Assembly: GCA_029582265.1 (NCBI GenBank)
Contig: CM055819.1
Coordinates: 9,918,135-9,982,134, forward strand
DNA length: 64,000 bases
Source of the DNA: Zoroaster sp. YZ-2022
Lineage: Eukaryota > Echinodermata > Asteroidea > Forcipulatida > Zoroasteridae
Reading direction: 5' to 3'
The position numbers and the translations under genes were made by a program. Below the pieces are notes generated by a model. It made no database searches. It was not told the DNA's origin and saw only the letters and a list, made by a program, of their open reading frames with translations. How positions within the stretch are numbered: the first letter of the stretch is position 1; each line of letters starts with the position of its first letter. This document shows, in pieces, positions 53,001 through 58,039 of this stretch.

Positions 53001-56000
53001 GCATACACAATGCATGGTTATCCATTGCAAACTGCACAGAAACATCATAGACGAACCAAGTATGTTTAAAGCTGTCATTTTGCAGTGGAGTAATATTTTT
53101 AATTTTTTTTTCAGAAACATGACCTCTGCAATATACTGGATGTCCTTAGTGTGTTCCCAAGTCAAATTGAAAAAAATCATCTCTTTAAAGGGTGCACCCC
53201 ACTAAATAGTGAGGAATTCATGCGCCGAGCTATTTATCATAAAGTGTATGCCCTCAAATTTTTCTGAAAAACAAAGATTTGAGGCCCATTCATTTGATGG
53301 ATTGTGTAAAAATGGCCCACTATCATAACCTGGGGGTCCTTGGCTTCCAACTGTGAGTATTTTGGACACACTAGGCCCTGAAAAAGTGGTCCTAATTTGA
53401 TTTCAAGCGTAAGGCCTTTTTCCAAAATGGCTGCTTTTCAGTGTGGACGTTTTCACTACTGTAGAGGGTGGTTTTCATTGGGATGAGAATAACTCCCTGG
53501 AAACTAAGCTTGGGCGATGACACGATAATATCGAATATCGTGATATTTTTTTTTACGCGATTATGATATCGATAACTTTTTAAATCATCGAGATATCGGC
53601 AGATCGTGATGAAAAAAAATATATCGCGATGAAAAAAATATATCGCAATGAAAAAAAATTATCGTGAAGAAAAAAATATATCGCAATTAAACAAAATCCT
53701 CGATTGTCATTTGGGCCATAAATTCCCTGGGAAAAACCTTAGGAAGTCTTTTCAGCTTTCGTGAGAAACAAAATCGAACTACTTCTGTAGTAAACCGACT
53801 GTCAAGATCACAAAGGAGCCACCTGACAGGGTGTTGTTTAATAATCCACCGCCACTCAAAGAATTCTATTAAGACTGATTTAAGTGTTGGGATTGAGTGG
53901 GGTATTTGATCCAACAATGTGGAGACAATGTTTACGTCTCACTGTCTATCCATGGTGGTCTGTGACTCTGGCTGGCGCACCACGGGCGAGAATATTATAT
54001 CATACATATTTAAATATATGCAGAATATGGGCGTTGCCTTAAAAACACATAGTCATGAATTAATCAAAGCATGGATCGGCAGCGGCTCGATCAAAGTTGG
54101 GATTAGGACACTATTATGTTGTACCATACTGGGACTCTTGTCTTGTGTGACAAAACACATACACGTACTCTTGATAAACCATGTGACGTTTATTTAAAAT
54201 AGTGTGACTACAATCCACATTTTATGAATCATATGGTTTTATTCTCCACGGTACTATATGCAGGAATAAACCTAGTCACGTGTTTATACTATGACCCAGT
54301 TACGTGAACGCGTGAATCACGTGAACTCGGGCTGATGATTTTATTGGGACACACGACGCAGTAACCGTCCCACATAATTATTATGCAAACGATTTGCCAA
54401 TAGCGATGGGTGCGTTTTTGCGACCGTAACCAGAAACGTGTTTGGGCTTTGGTCATTGGTTGCCGCCGCAAGTTCGGTTGTGCATGCTGCGATGACATCG
54501 ATATCATGGTTCTGACCAAACGCACATAAACCGAACTTTGTGATCGGTTACGCTTAGTTTCAAGCTGGCGGATTGTAAAAAGTGTTAAAACATGATTAAG
54601 TGATTGTTCGTATACCAGTATATCTTTCAAGTTACTAGCACTCGCGAGTAAGTTCTATTTTGAGAAACGTTGATGACTGAACATGTCACAAACTGAAAAC
54701 AATTGTCTGGTTACGTTCGCATTTTCGCGTAGCTGTGCCGTTTTGTTTCTGGTTAGGGTAGCGTAAACCCGCCCCATATGTTGCACTCGTGAACGGCGCA
54801 ATTGCACGTGTCTCTCAGGTAAGCACTGGCAATTTATTGTGACACTTGTAGTAGGCAGGTCAAACACACTCACAGCACAGCTTGCCGTGTGCACGTTCCT
54901 CGTAAATACACTCGGTATGAAAAAATTGCCAACTTTTGACATGTTGTTACGATGTGAAATAACAATAAAATGAAGAAATAAATACCAGTATAGTGATGTG
55001 TGTTGTTTTATCATTCCATCGTGTGTTTTTGGGGTTGATTGGGTCCGAAAATCTTGTACTAAACACCATTTGAAAAACACCTCCGATCGACCGTGAATCG
55101 CGGAAGTGCCGTTTATCGTTGAGGGACTTCAGCACCGGGCGATTTTGGTCCCCCGATAGCCAGCAAAATTGTAGATTCCGATGCTCCTGTCAACGTAAGC
55201 GATCCAGAATCTAAAATAGACTCGAAAAGCCCAAGCTTTCATGGGTATGGTCCAAGAATTTTCAAAATGGCGTCCCGGAATGGCAAACGACGATTTGATA
55301 AGGAATTAATGTTTTTCCCCAAAAATACCTCGAAATATAACATTTCCGAATAATTATGTTAAAGTAGAGGAGTTGAACTTTATTTTACTTTTTAGTTTGT
55401 AAAGAAATTCAATGAAGAACGCTACGAAATCAGTTTCGGAAACCACTGACTACGACGACGAGTTGGATTTTTGTAACGCGGTCGAGCGCGTGTCGGGATG
55501 GAGCAGCGATGAACTCGAGCTTCTGCTCTCAGAATATCGACTTCCATGTTAGTTTCTTGTTTTTAAGTGTGCAGTTACTTAATTACTTGCAATCTTGTAA
55601 AATATATCCTAGTTCAACACAGAAAATAAGATTAAACGAGGAAAAAAATCAGAAAAAAAATGTACGTTGTTTTTCATACTGCATGGGGGTCATGCACAAT
55701 AAACGAAACGGCAATGTAAGGAGTCACGTGATATCTTGTAACTACAAACGCAATGCATACGTCACCGTCATTGATTTGTCGGCTGTTCTATCCTGTAGTG
55801 TTACTCCCGTAATTTTGAAAAAAAAATTATACTTGTTATTAAAATTAAATTTTAAAAAAGGCAGAATTTTTCATCATAAAATTAGCTTTATTTCCAACAT
55901 GTACTGTTTAAAATTTTAAAGGAATTTTTCACTTATGGAAAAACGATATTTTCTTTTTCAATTACCTTGACTTATTAAAAAAAAATTGACTTTTATCATG

Positions 56001-57118
56001 GGAAACACGAATAAAATTTATGAAGATTTAATTTTAAAAATGTTTTCTTTATTTTTTTATTTTCAACAGATCACTGGCAAGGAGTTCCAAACTTAGATTT
56101 TAGTACAAACAATACTTGTGCCAAATTTCAGGCTTGTCAGATGATCCGTTCTCAAGTTAGAGCATTTATGCATATTAATTAGTTGGACTTAGTCATTTTT
56201 CACGAAATCCATCTTGTCCCGTGATAGGACCATAGCATAATGGACCATATTTAACGAGCCCTATGTCCAAAACTAAAAAGAAATGTGGCATTATTATTTT
56301 TTTGGGATTAATTTCCCTGCCCAAATATTGGTAAAATTTAAAACTTGATTGACCAAATCTGCTAATTGATGTTGAAATATTAAAAGTAAAAATGTAAAAT
56401 ATTCAAATTTCCTCTTTTTTGACCAAAATGGCTAAAACCGCTATTTAAATTTGACCTCATTAATTTGCCATAACTCAAGAACGGAAGGTCCGATTTCATT
56501 TTTTTTTTCAGATTTGTGTTTCTTTCATCAAGCCCTTCAAGTTAAGATCCATTTGAAATGATTTACGCACAATATTAAAATTTGTGTGACCTGCCTACTT
56601 GTAGACGGGTACATCCCTGTCATTACCGGCTCTAAAGCACTCATGCGTGAAAAACAAAAATAATCGCGATATTATCGAATATCGCGATATATGTTTGACG
56701 ATATATCGTGGATGAAAAAAATCGATATCGCCCAAGCCTACTGGAAACCTGGACTTTACTAGACAGTAAATAGAGAAGAAAATAAAAGGTTATATATCGA
56801 TCAATATTTTTTCTTTTGGTTTTAAAAACTGTGGGACTTCTAAGTATTTTTTAATGATTTTTGAATATTTTGTATATTTAGCACTGTTTACTATAACTAT
56901 GGGAGTTTATTTAGTGCGGTGCACCCTTAAGTAGGCCTACCAGGCAGTTGTATTGGAATCTGTTGATTTTGAAAATTTTTGTCACATACTTATCTATAGC
57001 TATAATATTCACCAATCGAACAATAGAGCAAATACATTGGCTTACCTCTGATGAAAGTAACCGGTCCATCTACTGTGTAATAGAAAGCTTTTCCTATGAA
57101 TTCATCAAGAACACCCAT
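24866..57118 (-). CDS. NDUFB10: NADH dehydrogenase 1 beta subcomplex subunit 10, four coding exons, 150 residues
   Basis: Accessory subunit of mitochondrial respiratory complex I, in the membrane arm on the intermembrane-space side. Minus-strand coding exons: 57118-57046, 28388-28250, 28096-27957, 24966-24866. All introns are GT/AG and the frame is continuous at all three junctions. Family hallmarks: GPVTFIR at the end of exon 1; QPYYYYHRQYRHV and a CX6C pair in VEDCNMGDYVCLYEAEMQ (exon 2); RLVDQEIIVILQ and a CX11C pair (exon 3); YGGLG and a basic KQKYRLLDERKKRKE tail (exon 4). These Cys spacings match the disulfide-forming cysteines of the family. The start at 57118 gives a short N-terminus, as in some invertebrates; an in-frame ATG at 57226 is possible but its extension does not look like the family. 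Intron 1 is 28.7 kb and full of transposons. The exon 1 assignment, so far away, rests on sequence fit and splice phase. Confidence 0.9.
25729..26552. mobile_element. TIR element with AAGCCCTTTTCACACAAC ends
   Basis: Left end TAAGCCCTTTTCACACAACG and right end TTGTTGTGTGAAAAGGGCTT are inverted repeats. The interior has several CTCAAACATTGAGA palindromic motifs near the right end and GGACCACGTTGGACCACTTT near the left. About 824 bp, no transposase. Located in NDUFB10 intron 3. Confidence 0.85.
26683..27034. mobile_element. hAT-like MITE with TAGGCTTGGGCGATA ends, 352 bp
   Basis: Termini TAGGCTTGGGCGATA and TATCGCCCAAGCTTA, flanked by 8-bp CCGATAGC and CTGATAGC (26675-26682 and 27035-27042; one mismatch). 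The AT-rich interior has reiterated ATATCG words. GCTTTAGAGCCGATAA and GAAAGCTGAAAAGACT match, in reverse orientation, the two end regions of the 3.2-kb element at 53505-56740, so this is an internally deleted relative. Confidence 0.9.
27274..27900. mobile_element. TIR element made of three ~182-bp tandem units
   Basis: Ends TAGTCAATGGGCTA and TAGCCCATGGACTA are near-perfect inverted repeats. Between them lie three tandem units (about 27300, 27483, 27665), each with CCCCTGGGRATTTTTCAAGA, TTTTGTAAACCTTGACCA, a GAGGCTGTGWGGGCG block and AAATCCCGGTAATCGAC. Units 1 and 2 are closer to each other than to unit 3. C- and G-runs mark the two junctions with the ends. No coding function is claimed. Confidence 0.8.
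28441..28745 (-). repeat. Dispersed repeat, inverted copy of 14505-14960
   Basis: Reverse-complement match to the copy near 14.5-15.0 kb, with GCAAAAATTTTAACCACCTT and GCATTGAAATTCAGCA as anchors. It begins about 50 bp upstream of NDUFB10 exon 2, in intron 1. Confidence 0.8.
28911..29353. mobile_element. TIR element with TGGGTCATTCCATGAACGTG ends
   Basis: Left end TGGGTCATTCCATGAACGTG, right end CACGTTCATGGAATGACCCA, perfect over 20 bp and continuing to GGGAC. The terminal GGGTCATTCCATG is shared with the larger element at 31919-33646, so both may be mobilised by one transposase. 443 bp, no ORF. A SINE follows immediately. Confidence 0.85.
29357..29716 (-). mobile_element. tRNA-derived SINE, full length
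   Basis: Minus-strand copy: (ATT)n tail at 29357-29370, CTTGAGTACCAGTTTGGTGG, the central GCTCCCTGGGGAGTATACAG block, then B box and A box complements (GGGATTCGAACCCACA, CCGCTCGACCATGG). Closest to the copies at 18474 and 37098. Confidence 0.92.
29752..29975. mobile_element. Partial relative of the 11236-11653 MITE
   Basis: Reiterated ACAAACTC(G/A)(C/T)CC motifs followed by CATTATTATAAAGGCA, as in the left half of the 11.2-kb MITE. The opposite end is missing, so this is a truncated copy. Confidence 0.7.
30285..30560 (+). repeat. Dispersed repeat R, uninterrupted copy
   Basis: Contains CATGACTCCTACCCCACACG, ATTATTGGCCATTACTATAA and CTCGCCAAATGTCAGC. The reverse complement lies at 33660-33805 plus 35921-36060, where a 2.1-kb element splits it exactly in the GGCCATTAC segment. 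This copy therefore shows the empty target site. Confidence 0.85.
30561..31918. other. Unassigned 1.3 kb; possible LTR-like segment
   Basis: Moderately GC-rich compared with its surroundings. A TATATAAACCCAGAG TATA-like box lies at 31235 and an AATAAACC polyadenylation-like word at 31738, the spacing of an LTR. No terminal TG..CA pair with a duplication could be established, and no gag or pol lies next to it. Open frames here resemble nothing known to me. Confidence 0.3.
32714..33118 (+). CDS. Conserved-looking 134-residue protein inside TIR element
   Basis: I do not recognise a named family, but the segment YDSFPWIGMVDKVSEEFGDY followed by INFIHPHGP, FNWPSQTDKCW and a later TS-containing tail resembles, from memory, a C-terminal module seen in predicted invertebrate proteins: an aromatic W-x-G-x-V strand, then a MHPHGP motif, then W-P-x-x-D-x-CW. 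That layout suggests a small beta-barrel, Tudor/SH3-like fold; this is inference. The frame is open with an ATG start and a TGA stop. It could be the last exon of the autonomous element's protein, kept in a deletion derivative, or a captured host exon. Confidence 0.5.
   Translation: MYNLLKPFKLGSEPEPMLQLEIKEQNFVCCLYDSFPWIGMVDKVSEEFGDYHINFIHPHGPAKQFNWPSQTDKCWDTEDNILCKINTPSLTSFISRISSTYMYNGLHGTCDVFGAPSINYFRTQVFRALASTSN
33175..33325. repeat. ATTTATC/ATTTATATTTATC minisatellite
   Basis: About 150 bp of alternating TTTATCATTTATA and TTTATATTTATCAT units between the small ORF and the right end of the TIR element. Confidence 0.95.
34122..35247 (-). mobile_element. CR1/L2-type LINE, 5' truncated
   Basis: Inserted at GGAGAT/AGAGAT in a unit whose uninterrupted duplicate survives at about 35430-35550 (CATGGAGATGTTAAAAATGT), giving the pre-insertion sequence. 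The 3' tail on the minus strand reads CGCCTTGAGCACCCAGCAGG, GTGGATATGTGCGCGC, then TTTATTATTATTATC. It starts in the palm of the reverse transcriptase, so it is about one third of a full element. Confidence 0.9.
34281..35247 (-). pseudogene. LINE reverse transcriptase C-terminal part, one frameshift
   Basis: Begins at NNISVPQGSVLGP (palm motif B), continues through the catalytic YADDTQLY box and the thumb segment SWMRQNFLKLNDEKTE. A frameshift at about 34820-34840 then leads to CLIRKYLNKSAAEQIIHAFV, a segment ending in LYGL, and HWLPVSQRIVFKL. It ends in FKSMLKTHLMSQL, the usual C-terminus of CR1/L2-like ORF2. The catalytic DD pair is present, but the copy is truncated and shifted, so it is dead. 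Confidence 0.92.
36036..36614. mobile_element. Foldback (long inverted repeat) element, ~580 bp
   Basis: The outer arms, about 105 bp each, start TGGGGTAGGAGCCATGTTCT and run through CAGCGACAAATT, AATTATTCTAAAAATA, GAAGCATTTGGACTAGGGCC and CAATACACT, with the inverse ending at CTCCTACCCCA. A second inner inverted pair, AAGCAGACACTTTTGGCAT, lies around 36260 and 36380. No ORF. The arms include sequence of the 89-bp MITE at 13602. Confidence 0.85.
36769..37629. mobile_element. Inverted-repeat element with a SINE in one arm
   Basis: Arms CCTGTTTTCGTTGGCTGAAC (36769) and its inverse ending at 37629 extend for about 170 bp (36769-36940 with 37466-37629). An inner inverted pair around CCTTGGGGTCAGAA and TCGATTGCRCGGCAGAAC (36950-36981 with 37039-37076) forms the hairpin centre. 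The 370-bp SINE at 37098-37468 sits between the centre and the right arm and is the younger insertion. Confidence 0.85.
37098..37468 (-). mobile_element. tRNA-derived SINE, full length
   Basis: Minus strand; (ATT)n tail at 37098-37122, GCGCACGTATCC, GGTGCTCAAGGCG, the central TCAGCTCCCTGGGGAGTATA block, TACCCATTTACCCCTGGGTG, and the head ending CACTCGACCATGGCACTC. Nearly the same as the 18474 copy. Confidence 0.93.
37971..38345 (-). mobile_element. tRNA-derived SINE, second subfamily
   Basis: Minus strand; long (ATA)n at 37971-38010, then TGTGTGGATTTATATAGCGC, CCACCAACTAAGTGGTGCTC, the central block and a head reading (on the minus strand) GCCGAGCGGTCTAG and AACTTG-type anticodon arm sequence like tRNA-Leu(CAA). 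Contains a small tandem duplication CATAAGGCT. Confidence 0.92.
38346..38780. other. Short spacer before LINE
   Basis: ACATTGTACATT-rich stretch and a CAGTCAAAAACAGTTAGTTG hairpin near 38590. No gene. Confidence 0.4.
38790..41062 (+). mobile_element. Non-LTR retrotransposon (Jockey/CR1 superfamily), 5' truncated
   Basis: Covers the ORF2 linker, reverse transcriptase and C-terminus, then a 3' UTR ending in GTTTTAATAAACCAGAAATA and an (AATA)n/(AAT)n tail. The endonuclease domain is absent, so the copy begins within ORF2. The 5' border is approximate. Confidence 0.88.
38807..40917 (+). pseudogene. LINE ORF2 reverse transcriptase, one late frameshift
   Basis: The long frame 38807-40558 (583 codons) carries the RT domain in order: KAGGPDGIPVSLIHEFAYEL (motif 1/2a), RPVSLTDHFAKISEHFIVQW (fingers), VVTDFSKAFDHIDHN (motif A with catalytic D), GGVPQGTKFGPLGFL (motif B) and KYVDDMTIV (motif C, YVDD), then NNMNINSSKCANM and LGIWISSNLKWDKHID (thumb). 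A frameshift after YKGYIRL near 40550 moves the C-terminal 120 residues (TEYATQAWNAG, LESIQKRTLKIIL) into another frame, ending at 40917. VPQGTK and YVDD point to a Jockey/CR1-superfamily lineage other than the L2-like copy at 34 kb. The missing endonuclease and the frameshift make it non-functional. Confidence 0.93.
41178..41432. mobile_element. TTAA-flanked MITE, copy 1 (255 bp)
   Basis: Flanked by TTAA (41174-41177 and 41433-41436), with inverted ends CCAGTTCGC and GCGAACTGG. GC-rich interior with CACCGGGAATAAAAAAG, CGTGGCGGGTTTATTTT, GAGCGTGACCGGGGAGACCG and CACGTCGACCGGGAATCTAT. A copy about 96% alike by eye lies at 63167-63420 in the same orientation. TTAA specificity is the mark of piggyBac-type transposition. 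Confidence 0.92.
41437..42100. repeat. Dispersed repeat, TGATGACGTCATCA-containing
   Basis: Segments such as AACTTCCAGTTTGGACCGGA, GATATCTGATGAT, GACGTCACAACTT and GGTCTAAGTATATGTCAA recur in diverged form near 59725-59790 and 62010-62130. No gene. The left part of the gypsy element may start beyond this, about 42060-42830, but an LTR could not be delimited. Confidence 0.55.
42840..43600 (+). pseudogene. Gypsy gag N-terminal extension, low complexity
   Basis: Open mainly in one frame after an early shift near 42890. It holds a helical segment (LHVEEQCRRVSREIETVTQS) followed by a Pro-, Gly- and Gln-rich region to the stop at 43600. No domain recognised; attributed to gag because it runs directly up to the gag core. 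It could also be an unrelated leader ORF. Confidence 0.45.
43860..44796 (+). pseudogene. Gypsy gag core and zinc knuckle, interrupted
   Basis: Starts in one frame with RDRYDGKRSWDAYIKHYF and shifts near 44000 into the frame carrying INGWNKEDKCQYLAVLLTGP, AQESLRSLQAG, ARFNPTGRREL and the usual retrotransposon gag helices. A triplicated LAE unit (about 44226-44255) is a slip duplication. A TGA at 44557-44559 interrupts the frame, which then resumes in phase with a CX2CX4HX4C knuckle (CYNCHGFGHVKANC) and ends at 44796. One shift plus one stop make this copy defective. Confidence 0.85.
44829..46175 (+). pseudogene. Gypsy protease and N-terminal reverse transcriptase
   Basis: In a different frame from gag. 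The aspartic protease region has VDTRATVSLLSD at about residues 37-48, where the active-site triad is D-T-R rather than the usual D-T/S-G, and LLGLDFLHN further on as the flap-distal motif. The RT begins with RQRPRRLPLHQREVAEAEIQ, MLKKGIIKPATGPWASPIVL and VRFCVDYRRLNKL, typical of Ty3/gypsy. A frameshift at about 45990 then continues in another frame through DKLAGSKFFSTFDLASGYWQ, and the sequence is lost after about 46175. The YxDD box is absent. Protease lesion, shift and truncation all mark it as dead. Confidence 0.92.
46176..47744. other. Intronic spacer, no gene recognised
   Basis: Contains the GC-rich patch GCGGGCCCCGGACCCCACG near 46620 and the small hairpin at 47128-47170. No element with both ends visible and no coding frame of note. 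Confidence 0.4.
47128..47170. repeat. Hairpin, inverted sister of 3559-3600
   Basis: CTCCAAAATCC and GGATTTTGGAGGA arms around TTCACTTTAGCAAAGA; the loop is the reverse complement of the loop at 3.57 kb. Confidence 0.7.
47745..48015. repeat. Two tandem copies of ~155-bp AT-rich unit
   Basis: Copy 1 from 47745 and copy 2 from 47897 share TTTCCAGTCCAATAT, TTTAATTAAATCAGGGAT, TCGCGGATTTCAGT and CTCAGATTTGAGTAAT. Confidence 0.85.
48016..48476. other. Intronic spacer with CATGGAGGAAAA palindrome
   Basis: AT-rich. A palindrome CCATGGAGGAAAAAATAG / TTTTTTCCTCCATGG with a repeated arm is at 48417-48462. No gene. Confidence 0.5.
48477..48960. mobile_element. 484-bp TIR element GGGTGCAC, copy 1
   Basis: Left end GGGTGCACGCCACTAAATA, right end TTATTTAGTGCGGTGCACCC. 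Nearly identical (about 98-99% by eye over the left 300 bp) to the copy at 53190-56926. The outer bases allow a TA or TTAA-like target, but the duplication is not clear. No ORF. Confidence 0.85.
49417..49776 (+). CDS. His-Cys-box (I-PpoI-like) His-Me finger endonuclease, 119 residues
   Basis: Small predicted DNA endonuclease. The start is the ATG in AAACATGG (good Kozak context), with a second in-frame ATG at 49402. The N-terminal half has GCVIWQGF, YGLMNIKL and HVHRVAYMAHSG, the usual strand-helix lead-in of zinc-binding His-Me nucleases. The core SHLCHHTLCVCFEHL places His (general base), Cys +2, Cys +7 and His +12 exactly as in I-PpoI. Asn at +21 (the metal-binding Asn of I-PpoI) and Cys +27 also match, followed by a second metal cluster C-x2-H with a later Cys at the C-terminus (CAGHGTYKNC). 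All the expected catalytic and zinc residues are therefore present and the frame is intact. Its 3' end faces the Mutator-like transposase gene 144 bp away. The function is inferred from motif spacing. It could be part of that transposon or an independent homing-type gene. Confidence 0.85.
   Translation: MEAFCAKIKSSLDKNTHLFESTGCVIWQGFKRKNYGLMNIKLPESNKRTMMHVHRVAYMAHSGISNLPEECDVSHLCHHTLCVCFEHLSLEPRSVNNSRKRCKRRRRCAGHGTYKNCII
49810..49858. repeat. Interstitial telomere-like (CCCTAA)n tract
   Basis: About 49 bp of CCTAA, CCCTAA and CCCCTAA words, i.e. imperfect TTAGGG repeats on the minus strand, in the 144-bp gap between the endonuclease and transposase 3' ends. Confidence 0.9.
49921..51974 (-). 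pseudogene. Mutator-like (MULE-type) DDE transposase, several frameshifts
   Basis: DNA transposase of the Mutator-like family common in predicted proteins of cnidarians, echinoderms and molluscs; the family is recognised from memory. Reading from about 51974: a short basic start (MGLVGRGIYKKKKGW), a region ending GVMLLRPKL, then GGYRFVNVNAAVNLGVQAML, SEMMSCKKCRFHT (zinc-like CX2C), NMALQVGLHNTGI and VRKLLSAMDTTVPSG. The likely catalytic residues are D in VAVEVDRQYNN, D in VTTDADGC, and E in NQKAESMNHAF. It ends with FSRNGDCRDHSAVHLVNNGH, KCESAGCPVTAGSP and a basic tail to the stop at 49921. Frame changes at about 51920, 51710, 50768 (C-run), 50190 (A-run) and 50100 (A-run) break it. The catalytic triad is intact, so this is a recently dead copy or one with sequencing indels. 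Confidence 0.88.
51975..53189. other. Upstream flank of the transposase; no gene
   Basis: Expected to hold the transposase promoter and the right end of its element. I could not find an inverted partner for any part of it in 48960-49400. AT-rich, with no exon supported. Confidence 0.4.
53505..56740. mobile_element. hAT-like 3.2-kb element, TAAGCTTGGGCGAT ends, 8-bp TSD
   Basis: Ends TAAGCTTGGGCGAT and ATCGCCCAAGCCTA, flanked by a perfect 8-bp duplication CTGGAAAC (53497-53504 and 56741-56748). Copy 1 of the host repeat at 48.7 kb has a single CTGGAAAC, an exact empty site. Both subterminal regions are rich in ATATCG/CGATAT words. No hAT transposase domain is seen on either strand. Its two ends match the 352-bp MITE at 26683-27034. 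Confidence 0.93.
55412..55552 (+). CDS. Short acidic ORF, 46 residues, exon-like, inside the hAT-like element
   Basis: Open from ATG 55412 to TAG 55552. Composition is unlike random AT-rich frames: an acidic stretch TTDYDDELDFCNAVERVSGW then SSDELELLLSEYRLPC. A donor-like CCATGTTAGT coincides with the last codons, so it could be a first coding exon (splicing at 55547/55548) rather than a complete gene. I do not recognise the family. It may be a captured host exon or a relic of the element's own protein. Confidence 0.35.
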   Translation: MKNATKSVSETTDYDDELDFCNAVERVSGWSSDELELLLSEYRLPC

Positions 57119-58039
57119 CTTTCTTTTCGGAAGCACAGCAGATAACAGCCGGCCGCAAGAAACACGACTTTCACACAAAAAATTAAATACAAGTATAAGT
57201 AGAATTCGGGGGGGTGCTTGGGTCAAAGGTTAATCAATGATTATGCTTTTACTGGTTTTAGAAATTATTTGTGTACAAATAAAAATTCAAGTAAATTTTT
57301 TTTAATTTATAAAATATTTTAATACAATTTGAGCCCAATATTTAATAAAATTATTTAAAGGATAGGCCTAACCACAAATAGTTTAGAAATTTTTGGAAAA
57401 CTGACACATATGACCCTAGCGCGCGCTAGTGCTTGTGATGGTCTGGTCTGGTATCCTAATACAACTGTATTCACTACACATTGCTTTAGGAGGTGATCAC
57501 TGTTAATCGGTCTCTTTCCAAGTCCTTCGTGTGCAACATGGTAATATACTTTTTGGGTGAATTTTAATCAGTCTAAATGTGTTCGTTTTATTCCCCATCC
57601 GATTTGTAGAATACACTTGTTGGTAGTTTTATTATATGCTTTTTGTATTAAATACAATATTTTTAGAATTAAAAGCTTCGAAGTGTAGTATTTGGTGGGT
57701 ATTATTGTCGACTAGGACAAGATGTACATGTACTATTGCTAAGGCAATTTACATCTATACGACTAGCATACGGTTCAATGAAATTATCATCGATAATGTC
57801 ACAATCATATTTTTCAAATGTGGATCATCTTTTATTATAAAAATATCACGAAAGAATGTCGTATCCGACCGCCACTTTTTAAGGGGATTTTTGGAATTTT
57901 TTTGCAACCACTATTGATTGCACTAACCAGTTAAAAAATTAATATTCTAATTTAGTAAATCTAATCTATCCCAGACCAGTATCAGAAAGCGAAAATTATC
58001 TTTAAAACCCAATTTTATGATTGTTTTCGGACTTTATTT
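57119..58039. other. NDUFB10 5' flank / promoter region
   Basis: The stretch just upstream of the NDUFB10 ATG (to about 57175) includes GGCCGGCTGTTATCTGC and is the likely 5' UTR. No TATA box is obvious. Further on there is no exon. Positions 57851-57940 form the left arm of a large inverted repeat with 61901-61976. Confidence 0.4.

Larger units (their letters stand above)
53190..56926. mobile_element. 484-bp TIR element GGGTGCAC, copy 2, split by insertion
   Basis: Left part 53190-53504 and right part 56741-56926 match copy 1 (48477-48960). Ends GGGTGCACCCCACTAAATA and TTATTTAGTGCGGTGCACCC, in the context TTTAAA...TTAAG, so a TAA or TTAA target is possible. A 3.2-kb element is inserted at CCCTGGAAACC, which is intact in copy 1. 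Confidence 0.92.

Noticed and set aside
51975..53189. Terminal inverted repeat of the Mutator-like element
   Set aside because: No stretch longer than chance could be paired by eye with 48960-49400, so element borders are left open.
54655..55080. 141-residue minus-strand frame inside the hAT-like element
   Set aside because: No hAT dimerisation or DDE motifs and no family resemblance; composition fits chance.
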